A DNA stretch of 64,000 nt from Streptomyces cinnabarinus. Lineage in GTDB: Bacteria > Actinomycetota > Actinomycetes > Streptomycetales > Streptomycetaceae. A model generated the notes under the pieces. The model worked only from the letters and a program-made list of their open reading frames with translations. It ran no database searches and was not told the origin of the DNA. A program made the translations under genes and the position numbers. The DNA lies in NCBI RefSeq assembly GCF_027270315.1, contig NZ_CP114413.1, positions 5,394,001 to 5,458,000 on the forward strand, given 5' to 3'. Positions 41,877 through 51,175 of the stretch are shown in pieces (position 1 is the stretch's first letter; every line of letters starts with the position of its first letter).

Positions 41877-44354
41877 ATGAGCAGCCTCTTTGATGACAGC
41901 TTCCTGGCGGATCTTCAGGCCCCTCGTGGGCGTGAGGAGGAGCCTCCGCCGCCGCCCGAGGACGAGCACGCTCCGGAGTCGGTTCCGGACGATCTGTTCG
42001 GTGGGAAGTTCGACGTGCCGCCGGACCGGGACGACTACTACCGCGACGGCGCCCCACGCCCGGCGCTGGATGCCGCCGCGCTCATCGAGGGGCTCAACGA
42101 GAACCAGCGCGCGGCCGTCGTCCACTCCGGCACCCCGCTGCTCATCGTGGCCGGCGCCGGTTCCGGCAAGACCCGTGTGCTCACGCACCGCATCGCCTAT
42201 CTCCTCGCCGAGCGGAACGTGCACCCCGGCCAGATCCTCGCGATCACCTTCACCAACAAAGCCGCGGGCGAGATGAAGGAGCGCGTCGAGCAGCTCGTCG
42301 GCCCGCGCGCGAACGCGATGTGGGTGATGACCTTCCACAGCGCCTGCGTCCGCATCCTGCGCCGCGAGAGCAAGAAGCTCGGGTTCACCTCGTCGTTCTC
42401 GATCTACGACGCCGCCGACTCCAAGCGTCTGATGGCCCTGGTCTGCCGGGACCTCGACCTCGACCCCAAGCGGTTCCCGCCCAAGTCCTTCAGCGCCAAG
42501 ATCAGCAACCTCAAGAACGAGCTGATCGACGAGGAGGACTTCGCCGCCCAGGCCGGCGACGGCTTCGAGAAGACCCTCGCCCAGGCGTACGCGCTCTACC
42601 AGTCGCGGCTGCGCGAGGCCAACGCCCTCGACTTCGACGACCTGATCATGACGACGGTCAATCTGCTGCGCGCCTTCCCGGACGTCGCCGAGCACTACCG
42701 CCGCCGCTTCCGCCATGTCCTCGTCGACGAGTACCAGGACACCAACCACGCCCAGTACGCCCTCGTGCGCGAGCTGGTGGGCACCTCCGAGCACCCCGTC
42801 GACGTACCGCCCGAGGCGGAGCTCCCGCCCGCCGAACTGTGCGTCGTGGGCGACGCCGACCAGTCGATCTACGCCTTCCGCGGCGCGACGATCCGCAACA
42901 TCCTCCAGTTCGAGGAGGACTACCCGGACGCGACGACGATCCTGCTGGAGCAGAACTACCGCTCCACGCAGACCATCCTGACCGCCGCCAACGCGGTCAT
43001 CGAGCGCAATGAGTCCCGCCGCCCCAAGAACCTGTGGACCAACGCGGGCGCGGGCGCGCGCATCACCGGCTATGTCGCCGACACCGAGCACGACGAGGCC
43101 CAGTTCGTCGCCGACGAGATAGACCGCCTCACGGACGCGGGCGACGCGAAGGCCGGCGACGTCGCCGTCTTCTACCGCACCAACGCCCAGTCCCGCGTCT
43201 TCGAGGAGATCTTCATCCGCGTCGGCCTGCCCTACAAGGTCGTCGGCGGCGTCCGCTTCTACGAGCGCAAGGAGGTCCGGGACGTCCTGGCCTACCTGCG
43301 GGTGCTGGCCAACCCCGAGGACTCGGTCCCGCTGCGGCGGATCCTGAACGTCCCCAAGCGCGGCATCGGCGAGCGCGCCGAGGCGATGATCGACGCGCTC
43401 TCCCAGCGGGAGAGGATCAGCTTCCCGCAGGCCCTCAAGCGGGTGGACGAGGCGTACGGCATGGCCGCGCGCTCCACGAACGCCGTCAAGCGGTTCAACA
43501 CGCTGATGGAGGAGCTGCGGACGATCGTGGAGTCCGGCGCCGGACCCGCGACCGTCCTCGAAGCCGTCCTCGAACGCACCGGCTATCTGGCCGAGTTGCA
43601 GGCATCCACCGACCCGCAGGACGAGACCCGGATCGAGAACCTCCAGGAACTCGCCGCCGTGGCCCTGGAGTTCGAGCAGGAGTCGGAGGAAACCCCGGGC
43701 GGGCTCGCCGACTTCCTGGAGCGGGTCGCGCTCGTCGCCGACTCCGACCAGATCCCCGACGAGGACGAGGACGGCTCCGGAGTCATCACCCTGATGACCC
43801 TGCACACCGCCAAGGGCCTGGAGTTCCCGATCGTCTTCCTCACCGGCATGGAGGACGGCGTCTTCCCGCACATGCGCGCCCTCGGCCAGGCCAAGGAACT
43901 GGAGGAGGAGCGCCGCCTCGCCTACGTCGGCATCACCCGCGCGCGGGAACGGCTGTATCTGACGCGCTCGTCGCTGCGCAGCGCGTGGGGGCAGCCGTCG
44001 TACAACCCGCCCTCCCGCTTCCTGGAGGAGATCCCGGCGCAGCACGTGGACTGGAAGCGCACGGGTGCCACCTCGCCGGTGTCCTCCGGGCCCGCGTCAG
44101 GCGTGGCGGCCTCGCTGTCCTCGTCCCGCTCCCGCTCGGCGGCGTCCGGCGCCTCCGGCTTCGCCACCCGCCGCACCGCCGAGCAGCCGGTCGTCGCGCT
44201 GGCCGTGGGCGACCGGGTGACGCACGACCAGTTCGGGCTCGGCACCGTGATGGCGGTCAAGGGCACTGGCGCCAACACCGAGGCGACGATCGATTTCGGC
44301 GACACCAAGCCGAAGCGGCTGCTGCTGCGCTACGCGCCGGTGGAGAAGCTCTAG
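41877..44354 (+). CDS. pcrA: ATP-dependent 3'-5' DNA helicase PcrA/UvrD1
   Basis: 825 residues, superfamily 1A helicase. After about 60 acidic/Pro-rich residues come LIEGLNENQRAAVVHSGTPL (Q motif), the Walker A AGAGSGKTRVLTHRIAYLL, AITFTNKAAGEMKERV (Ia), RHVLVDEYQDTN (Walker B, motif II), VVGDADQSIYAFRGA (III), EQNYRST (IV), MTLHTAKGLEFPIVFLTG (V) and YVGITRARERLYL (VI). The C-terminal Tudor-like tail, VGDRVTHDQFGLGTVMAV, binds RNA polymerase in related proteins. It acts in nucleotide excision repair, recombination control and transcription-coupled repair. It starts at ATG 41877, 64 bp after the beta-propeller gene. Confidence 0.97.
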   Translation: MSSLFDDSFLADLQAPRGREEEPPPPPEDEHAPESVPDDLFGGKFDVPPDRDDYYRDGAPRPALDAAALIEGLNENQRAAVVHSGTPLLIVAGAGSGKTRVLTHRIAYLLAERNVHPGQILAITFTNKAAGEMKERVEQLVGPRANAMWVMTFHSACVRILRRESKKLGFTSSFSIYDAADSKRLMALVCRDLDLDPKRFPPKSFSAKISNLKNELIDEEDFAAQAGDGFEKTLAQAYALYQSRLREANALDFDDLIMTTVNLLRAFPDVAEHYRRRFRHVLVDEYQDTNHAQYALVRELVGTSEHPVDVPPEAELPPAELCVVGDADQSIYAFRGATIRNILQFEEDYPDATTILLEQNYRSTQTILTAANAVIERNESRRPKNLWTNAGAGARITGYVADTEHDEAQFVADEIDRLTDAGDAKAGDVAVFYRTNAQSRVFEEIFIRVGLPYKVVGGVRFYERKEVRDVLAYLRVLANPEDSVPLRRILNVPKRGIGERAEAMIDALSQRERISFPQALKRVDEAYGMAARSTNAVKRFNTLMEELRTIVESGAGPATVLEAVLERTGYLAELQASTDPQDETRIENLQELAAVALEFEQESEETPGGLADFLERVALVADSDQIPDEDEDGSGVITLMTLHTAKGLEFPIVFLTGMEDGVFPHMRALGQAKELEEERRLAYVGITRARERLYLTRSSLRSAWGQPSYNPPSRFLEEIPAQHVDWKRTGATSPVSSGPASGVAASLSSSRSRSAASGASGFATRRTAEQPVVALAVGDRVTHDQFGLGTVMAVKGTGANTEATIDFGDTKPKRLLLRYAPVEKL

Positions 44355-44363
44355 CCACGAGAA

Positions 44364-44390
44364 AGCCCCCGCTGTCGAACAGCGGGGGCT
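44364..44390. terminator. Stem-loop terminator between pcrA and the M23 peptidase gene
   Basis: A perfect 11-bp stem (44364-44374 with 44380-44390) closes a 5-base TCGAA loop nine bases after the pcrA stop and 25 bases before the convergent stop. It should serve both directions. Confidence 0.85.
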
Positions 44391-44415
44391 CGCAGGGAAG
44401 TTGCGACAGCCGAGG

Positions 44416-45951
44416 CTACGACGGGTCGAGGCCGTGGCTGCGCAGCCAGGCGAGCGGGTCGATGGCCGAGCCGCCGCCCGGACGGACCTCGAAGTGCAGG
44501 TGCGGACCGGTGGAGTTGCCGGAGTTGCCGGAGTACGCGATCGGGTCGCCGGCCTTCACCGTCGTACCGGAGGCGACCTGGTAGGTGGAGAGGTGGCAGT
44601 ACCACGTCTCCGTGCCGTCCATCGCGGTCACGATCATCATGTTGCCGTAGGCGCTGTTCCACTGGGTGCGCACGGTGCCGTCGGTCGCGGCCATCACCGT
44701 GGTGCCGTAGGACACCGGGAAGTCGATGCCGCTGTGCACCGACATCCAGTTGATGCCGGCCTGGCCGTAGTAGGCGCTGAGCCCCTGCTGGGCGACCGGC
44801 AGGGCGAACTTGGGGCGCAGCCGCTCCTTGCGGGCCGCCTCCTCCGCCGCCTTCTTCCGCTCGGCCTCCTGCTCGGCCTTGAGGTCGATGCGCTCCTGCG
44901 TCCGGCTGGCCCGGTCGGCGAAGTCGTCGGCGCCCGCGGAGAGGCTCTCCAGCTGGGTGTCGAGCTTGTTGTTGGCGGCCGACGGCTTGACGGCCTGCGC
45001 GTCCGAGGCGGTCGTCACCGTGTCCTTCTCGTCCGTCGTCAGGGTGCCGACGGAGGCGGCGGCGATCCCGGCCACGCCCATCACACAGGCCGACGGCACG
45101 GCGACGGTCAGCAGCGCGGAGCGCTTGGCGGGGGGACGGCGGCGGGAGCGGGCCGCGCGGGCGGCGGTCCGGGAGCCCGGGACGGGGCCGGTCTCCTCCT
45201 GGTCGTCGAGCAGGGGAGTGACGGCGGGCAGCTCACCGGTGGCGGTCAACTCGCCCTCACCGGAGGTGGTTTCCTCGTACGGCGCCGCGTCGTAGGACGC
45301 TTTCTCGTACGACGCGGCGCCGTACGCCGGGTCCTCCGCCGTGGCCTGCTCGAACGTCGCCGTGGCCTGCTGGTCGAACGATTCGGCCCGGTGCTCGTAG
45401 TCGTCCGCCCCGGCCGTGGCGCCGTCGGAGTTCCACTGCGTGGCGTCGTAGGCGCCGGTGTCGAAGGTCTGCGTGCCCCATTCCCAGTGCTGGGTCTGGT
45501 CGGCGGTGACACCGGACTGCTCGGGCTGGTTCCAGGCGCTGGCGTCCCAATGACCGCTCGCCTCGGGGCCGGTGGACTGCGGCGGTACACAGGACAACGG
45601 CTGGTACTCGGCCGCCCAGGCCGTCGTCTCGTAGGCGCCGGTGTCGTAGGCGGCGTGGTGCTGGGCCGCGTACGCGTCGTAGTTCAGTGTCTGCTGGCCG
45701 CCGTTGGTCCACTGGCTCGCGTCGTACGCGCCGGTGCCGCCGTCGCCCGGCAGCGTGCCGAACAGCGGGTCGGCGTCGAAGGTCCCGGTGGTCTGCGTGG
45801 TCTGCTGAAAACCGGTGGCGTCGTAAGCGGCATACGTGGTGAAGTCGCCGTACTGGGCTTCCTGCGTGCCGTACGACGCGTAGTGCGCGGAGGCGGCATC
45901 GGAAGCCGGAGCCGGGGTGGTCATGGTCCCCGACGGGTGACGGTCGTTCAC
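44416..45951 (-). CDS. M23 family metallopeptidase (LytM-type) with long Tyr-rich N-terminal repeat region
   Basis: 511 residues from GTG 45951; ATG 45924 is an alternative with GGGGACC close by. The first about 235 residues are Tyr/Ala/Thr/Gln-rich with loose repeats such as YDTGAYETT, YDTGAYDATQW and YDAYAAQHH. An Arg-rich stretch precedes one membrane helix (ALLTVAVPSACVMGVAGIA, near residue 300), and a short coiled coil follows. The peptidase domain has HSGIDFPVSYGT (first His/Asp zinc ligands) and GPHLHFEVRPGG (HxH). It cleaves peptidoglycan cross-bridges outside the membrane. The N-terminal region is presumably cytoplasmic, and its role is unknown. Confidence 0.92.
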   Translation of the reverse strand: MNDRHPSGTMTTPAPASDAASAHYASYGTQEAQYGDFTTYAAYDATGFQQTTQTTGTFDADPLFGTLPGDGGTGAYDASQWTNGGQQTLNYDAYAAQHHAAYDTGAYETTAWAAEYQPLSCVPPQSTGPEASGHWDASAWNQPEQSGVTADQTQHWEWGTQTFDTGAYDATQWNSDGATAGADDYEHRAESFDQQATATFEQATAEDPAYGAASYEKASYDAAPYEETTSGEGELTATGELPAVTPLLDDQEETGPVPGSRTAARAARSRRRPPAKRSALLTVAVPSACVMGVAGIAAASVGTLTTDEKDTVTTASDAQAVKPSAANNKLDTQLESLSAGADDFADRASRTQERIDLKAEQEAERKKAAEEAARKERLRPKFALPVAQQGLSAYYGQAGINWMSVHSGIDFPVSYGTTVMAATDGTVRTQWNSAYGNMMIVTAMDGTETWYCHLSTYQVASGTTVKAGDPIAYSGNSGNSTGPHLHFEVRPGGGSAIDPLAWLRSHGLDPS

Positions 45952-46137
45952 CAACTTCTCTTTCGCCTCGACAACAGGGGCTGCCAGAGCAGTGCGGCGA
46001 CTGTACCCGGCGGTACGCGGGCACGACAATCTTCGGCAGGTTTCCCGCTCCCGGGAAACGGGCATTCGGCCGTGTTTCGGGGGACTGTGGGCGGGAGTTT
46101 GGCCTTGTGTTCGAAGAGTGTTCGAGTCTGGTCGGGG

Positions 46138-47010
46138 TCACGCCACGGTCAGACCGCCCGCCGGAGCGGCTTCCGCGGCCTCCGCGACTCCCGTCGGTTC
46201 GCTGTCGAGGGCCTGGCGTATCCCCGCCGCCACAGCCGGGTGCACGGGCAGCGCGAGATGACCGACCCCGCTCACCCGCACGTTCTGCGCGAGCAGATCG
46301 GGGTGGTCGATACAGGCGGTCTCCAGCGGGTCCATGATGTGGTCGAGGTCGCTCCAGAAACTGACGAACTGCGTACGGCAGCCCGGCGCGGGCCGGGCCA
46401 GCTCCTCCAGCACCGCCGAACCGGGGCGCATCTGCCGCACGATGGGGTGGGCGTTGGCCAGCGGCACCACCTTGGTGCCGGAGTGCGGGGTGCCGAGCGT
46501 GACCAGCGTCCGCACCCGCAGGTCTCCGCCGAGCCGCTGGACGTAGTAGCGGGCGATCAGGCCGCCGAGGCTGTGCCCCACGACATCGACCCGCCGGCTT
46601 CCGGTGCGCTCGCAGATCTCCTCGATGTGCCGGCCGAGCAGCTCGGCCGCAGTACGGATGTCACAGGTCAGCGGAGAGTAGTTGAGCGACTCGATCCGGT
46701 GCCTGCCGTGCTGGGCGAGGCTGCGGCGCAGCAGTACGAAGACCGAGCGGTTGTCGATGAAGCCGTGCAGCAGCACGACCGGGGGATGGGTCTCCGTGGG
46801 CAGGTGGGGCGTGTCCGGCGAGCCCTGTGGCGGTAGCGCCGCCCTGCGTTCCTGGGTGATTCCGGAGGGATAGAGGAGGAGGTGTCCGGCGAGGATCGCG
46901 ATCTCGAGTGCGGTGGCCTTCAGGAGCGCCATGGACAGTCCCGCCAGCCGGCTCGGCAGGAGCCGCTGGCAGAGGGGGAGAAGGGGCAGCACTGCCTTGG
47001 TGACGCTCAT
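46138..47010 (-). CDS. Alpha/beta-hydrolase lipase/esterase
   Basis: 290 residues from ATG 47010. A hydrophobic N-terminus (about residues 20-50) may be a signal anchor. The oxyanion element is PPVVLLHGFIDNRSVF, the nucleophile elbow VDVVGHSLGGLIARYYVQ (GxSxG) and the terminal His GVGHLALPVHPAV. The pattern is that of bacterial triacylglycerol lipases/esterases of the LipA/EstA type that lack a chaperone. The substrate is unknown. The 186 bp between this gene and the M23 gene show no recognised element. Confidence 0.88.
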   Translation of the reverse strand: MSVTKAVLPLLPLCQRLLPSRLAGLSMALLKATALEIAILAGHLLLYPSGITQERRAALPPQGSPDTPHLPTETHPPVVLLHGFIDNRSVFVLLRRSLAQHGRHRIESLNYSPLTCDIRTAAELLGRHIEEICERTGSRRVDVVGHSLGGLIARYYVQRLGGDLRVRTLVTLGTPHSGTKVVPLANAHPIVRQMRPGSAVLEELARPAPGCRTQFVSFWSDLDHIMDPLETACIDHPDLLAQNVRVSGVGHLALPVHPAVAAGIRQALDSEPTGVAEAAEAAPAGGLTVA

Positions 47011-47525
47011 GGCCGACCTCCTGTCGGCACACCCGAGGACGCCTCCGTCCCCCGTGTGCCCTCATGGGAAGCCGCGCCGAGGCCGGCCGACGGTGCGCGA
47101 GTGGGCGGTGCGGGGTGAGCGCGGCGTGTGGCGTCGATGACGCCGGTGATGTGACGAGGCTCCCTGCCGGTGTGGCGACGAGGCTCCCCGCTGTCGTGCC
47201 GTACCTGCCCTGCGTGCTCTTCGTGCCCTCGTCGACGCGCCGCACCACCACGCCGCGCGGCCTGCGGCGCGGTGGTGCGGCGACCTCGTTGCGGCTCCCG
47301 TTGCGCGTGTTGTGATGCGCGGCGAACGTGTCCCACCGTGTGATTTCCCCCTCGGTCTCCACCGTGAAACTGCCGGTTGCGGGATGCTGGCGATAACGTT
47401 CGTTCACTTCCCCGGGCGGTATGGCACGGGGCTTCCGTGCCACGGCGGGTTCGGCGTGCACGGCTCGAGCGGTGTGTGCGGTACTTGTCCGTACGGATGG
47501 ATGTAGTCGCTTCATGGAGGCAGTG
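47011..47525. other. 515-bp intergenic region between the lipase gene and icmB
   Basis: No convincing gene is seen. Notable content is a pair of direct repeats, TGACGAGGCTCCC (47152-47164) and CGACGAGGCTCCC (47176-47188). Both arms of the divergent promoters for the lipase gene and icmB should lie here. GATAACGTTCGTTCAC near 47392 is a possible icmB promoter area, but I cannot define boxes. Confidence 0.4.
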
Positions 47526-47941
<416 letters not shown>

Positions 47942-47942
<1 letters not shown>

Positions 47943-47995
47943 TCCGTATCCGCCCGGCAGCCCGTATCCGCCCAGCGGCCCGCATCCGCTCAGCC
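47942..47995. repeat. Three tandem 18-bp repeats after icmB
   Basis: Units GTCCGTATCCGCCCGGCA, GCCCGTATCCGCCCAGCG and GCCCGCATCCGCTCAGCC start at the last base of the icmB stop. They lie in the 80-bp gap between icmB and the convergent DUF5691 gene. They may be a minisatellite or a protein-binding array. They do not fold into a strong hairpin. Confidence 0.7.
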
Positions 47996-48022
47996 GCGGG
48001 CAGTCGTCAGCCGTAGCCCAGG

Positions 48023-49648
48023 TCAGCCATTGGCCTGGGCCGGGCGCAACTCCTCCAGCATCGCCGCGCGCAACCGCAGCGTCGTCACCAGCCGCTGGAA
48101 CGCCTCCGCCCAGTACCCCCCGGCCCCCGGCGACGCGTCCTCCGGTTCGTCCGGCACCGCCAGCAGGCCGTCGAGGCGGCTCGCCTCCGCCGGGTCGAGG
48201 CAGCGCTCGGCCAGTCCCATCACTCCGCTGAAACTCCATGGATAACTCCCCGCGTCCCGCGCGATGTTGAGCGCGTCGACGACCGCCCGCCCGAGCGGCG
48301 CGGCCCATGGCACGGCACACACCCCCAGCAGCTGGAACGCCTCGGACAGTCCGTGCGCCGCGATGAACCCGGCCACCCACTCGGCCCGTTCGCCCGCCTC
48401 CAGCGTGCCCAGCAGCTTCGCCCGCTCGGCCAGCGACACCGCCCCCGGACCACCCGCCTCCGGCGCCGACGGCGACCCGAGCAGCGCCCGCGCCCACGCG
48501 GCGTCCCGCTGTCGTACGGCCGCCCGGCACCACGCTGCGTGCAGCTCGGCCTGCCAGTCGTCCGCGACCGGAAGTGCCACGATCTCGGCGGGCGTACGAC
48601 CGCCGAGCCGCCCCGGCCACGCGCCGAGGGGTGCCGCCTCCACCAACTGTCCCAGCCACCACGACCTTTCCCCGCGGCCCGCCGGAGCCTTGGGCACCAC
48701 ACCGTCGCGCTCCATGCTCGGATCGCACTCGTGCGGCGCTTCAACCGTGATCGTCGGGGTGTCCGCGGTGCGGTCGACGGCCACGCACGCGCTCGCCCGC
48801 GCCGCCATCCGCCCGGCCAGCGCCGATTCCGGCAGCGCGGACAGCAGTTCCGCCGCCGTCGCCCGCACATTGCGGCTCCGGTCGGCCAGCGCCTGTTCCA
48901 GGAACGGCTCGTCCGGCGCGCCGAGCCCGGTGCGCAGCGAGTCGAGGAACATCAGCCGGTCCTCGGCCCGCTCCGTCGCCCAGGTCGCCGCGAGCAGCTC
49001 CCGTGCGGCGGCGGGCTCACGCGCGCGGATCGCGGCGAGCAGCGCGACCCGCTCGGCGAACAGGCCCTCCTGCCACAGGCGTCGGACCCGCTCCCGGTCC
49101 TCCGGCCGCGGCAGGGCGGCGCCCGCGCCGGGGGTCGCGCGCAGGGCGAACCGCCAGTCCTGGTTGAGCCGGGCCAGCCACACCGCGCGCGGGCCCGCGA
49201 ACCGCAGCGCCGCGGGCCGCAGATCCGTGCGTCCCCGGGCCGCGTCCAGCAGGGCGGGCAGCAGGGGCGCGGGCGCCGCGTAGCCGTGGGCGTTGGCCGC
49301 CGCCAGCCACTGGGGCAGCAGCTCCATGAGGTCCGGCGCCGTACCCCTGCGCCCGCTGCCCCCGCCTCCCGCGCGGTCGGCCAGCAGCAGCCCGAGTCTG
49401 CGGGCCGCCGCCCCGGGCAGCGCGGGACGCGTGTCCTCGGGTGCCGGTTCGGGCCGCTCCACGGCACGGGCCGGACGCAGCCCCGCCCGACGCCGTACGG
49501 TCTCCACGGCGGCCGCGTCCAGCAGGGCGACCGGTGCCTCGCGGGCCGGGCCGGTGCCGGGCGGGGTACGGCGGTCGGTGCCGAGCAGGGCGGCGGTGAC
49601 GAGTTCCTCCCACGCGGGCGCGGCCTCGGGAGCCGGGGTCGTGTTCAT
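48023..49648 (-). CDS. DUF5691 family protein (helical-repeat)
   Basis: 541 residues from ATG 49648. It begins with the family signature WEELVTAALLGTDRRTPPG near residue 12. The rest is Ala/Leu/Arg-rich alpha-helical repeat of HEAT type, for instance AARELLAATWATERAEDRLM, then RSRNVRATAAELLSALPES. There is no catalytic motif and no signal. It lies 44 bp downstream of the SWIM protein gene, in the same operon. In actinobacteria and some other bacteria this gene travels with SWIM, MoxR ATPase, DUF5682 and VWA genes. It probably acts as a scaffold in that assembly. Confidence 0.88.
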   Translation of the reverse strand: MNTTPAPEAAPAWEELVTAALLGTDRRTPPGTGPAREAPVALLDAAAVETVRRRAGLRPARAVERPEPAPEDTRPALPGAAARRLGLLLADRAGGGGSGRRGTAPDLMELLPQWLAAANAHGYAAPAPLLPALLDAARGRTDLRPAALRFAGPRAVWLARLNQDWRFALRATPGAGAALPRPEDRERVRRLWQEGLFAERVALLAAIRAREPAAARELLAATWATERAEDRLMFLDSLRTGLGAPDEPFLEQALADRSRNVRATAAELLSALPESALAGRMAARASACVAVDRTADTPTITVEAPHECDPSMERDGVVPKAPAGRGERSWWLGQLVEAAPLGAWPGRLGGRTPAEIVALPVADDWQAELHAAWCRAAVRQRDAAWARALLGSPSAPEAGGPGAVSLAERAKLLGTLEAGERAEWVAGFIAAHGLSEAFQLLGVCAVPWAAPLGRAVVDALNIARDAGSYPWSFSGVMGLAERCLDPAEASRLDGLLAVPDEPEDASPGAGGYWAEAFQRLVTTLRLRAAMLEELRPAQANG

Positions 49649-49692
49649 GCGGGTCGTCCCTTCTTCGGGGTGCCGTTGTCGAGGAGTGGGTG

Positions 49693-51042
49693 TCAGCACA
49701 GCGGCACCGCGTCCCCCGGCCCCTGCGGCCAGGCCGCGAGCGGGGTGAAGCCTCGGTGACCGCACTCGCCGAAGACCTTGACCGGTGCGCCGCCCGAGAG
49801 GGCGACCAGCTTCCACAGGCCGGGGCGGGACCGGGCCGTCGGTGTGAGCGGCAGGGCCATGTCCGCGTCGGCGTCCGCCAGCTGCCAGGAATCGCCGTCC
49901 GGAGCCGGTATCACTCCCTCCAGCGTCACCGGCACAGAGTCCAGCCACGGATCGTCCCGCAGGGCCTCGCCGTAGCGGGCGGTGGCCTCGGCCGTCGTCA
50001 CCCCGGGCGGTCGCGTCGACGTCGGTACGGGGGCGGCGAACCGCTCTCCCAGCGCCGCCCGCACCTGTCCTGCGCCCGGATAGGAGGACAACTCGGCGTC
50101 CAGGGCCAGCCCGACCGGCAGCGCCGGCTCCGGGGCGCGGCCCGCGGCGCCGTAGGAGAGGAGCAGCGCGGTGCGTGCCGACTCGGTGCCGTGGAGCCAG
50201 ATCCGGCGGGTGGTCAGGCGGGGGTCCGCCGTGTCGTACTGGGCGAGGACCAGCCAGCGGTCGCGGACCGGCGGGCCCTCGGGTGAGGTGGGCAGACCGA
50301 GGCGGGAGCGGACCGTCGCCGCCAAATCCCCGGGCAGCCGCTCGCGGTGCAGCCAGCCCTGGTCGAGGAGATGGAGCAGCGCGCACTCCTCCAGCAGCCG
50401 CACCGGCCAGCCCGGCCCGGACGACGGGATCGCCCCCAGCTCCCGCACCCGCGCCGCCAGTCCCGACGCCTGGGCGTCGACCATGCGGGCCGCCGTCTCC
50501 TCCCACAGCCCGTACCCCGCCTGCTCCGCGCCGGCCAGTCCTCCGCGCAGCAGATCCGCCAGGCGCTGCTCCAGCTCCGTCGCCCCCGCGGTGACCTTCT
50601 CGGCCCGCCGCTCCGCCCGCCGCCGCGCCGCCTCCGGATCAGCCGAACCGGCCGGGGAACCCGAGCCCTCCGCCCGCTTCTCCTGCCGCTCCTTCCGCCC
50701 CGCCAGCCACTCCTCCGCCCAGTCCGGCGGCGAACCCGACGGCACTGCCCCGTCCCCGCCCGACCACAGCAACAGCAGCCCGAGCGCGTGCTTGCACGGG
50801 AACTTCCGGCTCGGACAACTGCACTTGTACGCCGGACCGGCCCCGTCCGCGAGGTCGACCACCGTCTGATACGGCTTGCTGCCACTGCCCTTGCACAGCC
50901 CCCACACCGTCCCCTCGTCCGAACTGCCCGCCTCGGACCACGGACCCGCCGCGCCGAGTTTGCTGCCCGCTTTGCGTGACGCGGCGTCAGGCGCCAGTGC
51001 CAGCACCTGCTCCGCGCTCCAGCGCACCCCCTGCTGAGTCAT
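49693..51042 (-). CDS. SWIM zinc-finger protein
   Basis: 449 residues from ATG 51042. The SWIM finger CSCPSRKFPCKH (CxCx6CxH) is near residues 83-94, preceded by KPYQTVVDLADGAGPAYKC. SWIM fingers bind DNA, RNA or protein. The remainder is helical then beta-rich, ending GECGHRGFTPLAAWPQGPG. ATG 51042 fits a leaderless transcript because a RecA-NDp-type -10 (51055-51050) would start RNA at 51043. The track of homologous loci places it with DUF5691 and divergent from MoxR/VWA genes. An upstream in-frame ATG exists at 51072 but lies before the promoter -10. Confidence 0.9.
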   Translation of the reverse strand: MTQQGVRWSAEQVLALAPDAASRKAGSKLGAAGPWSEAGSSDEGTVWGLCKGSGSKPYQTVVDLADGAGPAYKCSCPSRKFPCKHALGLLLLWSGGDGAVPSGSPPDWAEEWLAGRKERQEKRAEGSGSPAGSADPEAARRRAERRAEKVTAGATELEQRLADLLRGGLAGAEQAGYGLWEETAARMVDAQASGLAARVRELGAIPSSGPGWPVRLLEECALLHLLDQGWLHRERLPGDLAATVRSRLGLPTSPEGPPVRDRWLVLAQYDTADPRLTTRRIWLHGTESARTALLLSYGAAGRAPEPALPVGLALDAELSSYPGAGQVRAALGERFAAPVPTSTRPPGVTTAEATARYGEALRDDPWLDSVPVTLEGVIPAPDGDSWQLADADADMALPLTPTARSRPGLWKLVALSGGAPVKVFGECGHRGFTPLAAWPQGPGDAVPLC

Positions 51043-51049
51043 GCCATCG

Positions 51050-51078
51050 AAGGTAGATCCCCCCACTGACAATCGGCC
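51050..51078 (-). promoter_or_regulatory. RecA-NDp/PafBC-type promoter for the SWIM-DUF5691 operon
   Basis: On the minus strand, TTGTCAGTG is followed by eight bases and TACCTT (51055-51050). This matches the actinobacterial DNA-damage promoter consensus TTGTCRGTG-N8-TAnnnT at every defined position. The predicted start at about 51043 abuts the SWIM ATG at 51042. In mycobacteria this motif is recognised by the PafBC activator. The upstream half is one arm of a perfect 16-bp inverted repeat (51063-51078). Confidence 0.75.
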
Positions 51079-51103
51079 CGGCGAGCGCGTTCGCGCAGGT
51101 CAA

Positions 51104-51132
51104 GGCCGATTGTCAGTGGCGTGGTGCAGGGT
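51104..51132 (+). promoter_or_regulatory. RecA-NDp/PafBC-type promoter for the MoxR-VWA operon
   Basis: The other arm of the inverted repeat (51104-51119) reads TTGTCAGTG at 51110-51118, then eight bases and CAGGGT (51127-51132), one mismatch from TAnnnT. It faces the MoxR gene, whose ATG is at 51176. The perfect 16-bp repeat with a 25-bp spacer places both activator sites back to back, predicting coordinate induction of both arms. Confidence 0.65.
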
Positions 51133-51175
51133 TGGTGACAGATCCGAACCGGCCGAGCTGGAGGGGGACTTCGCC

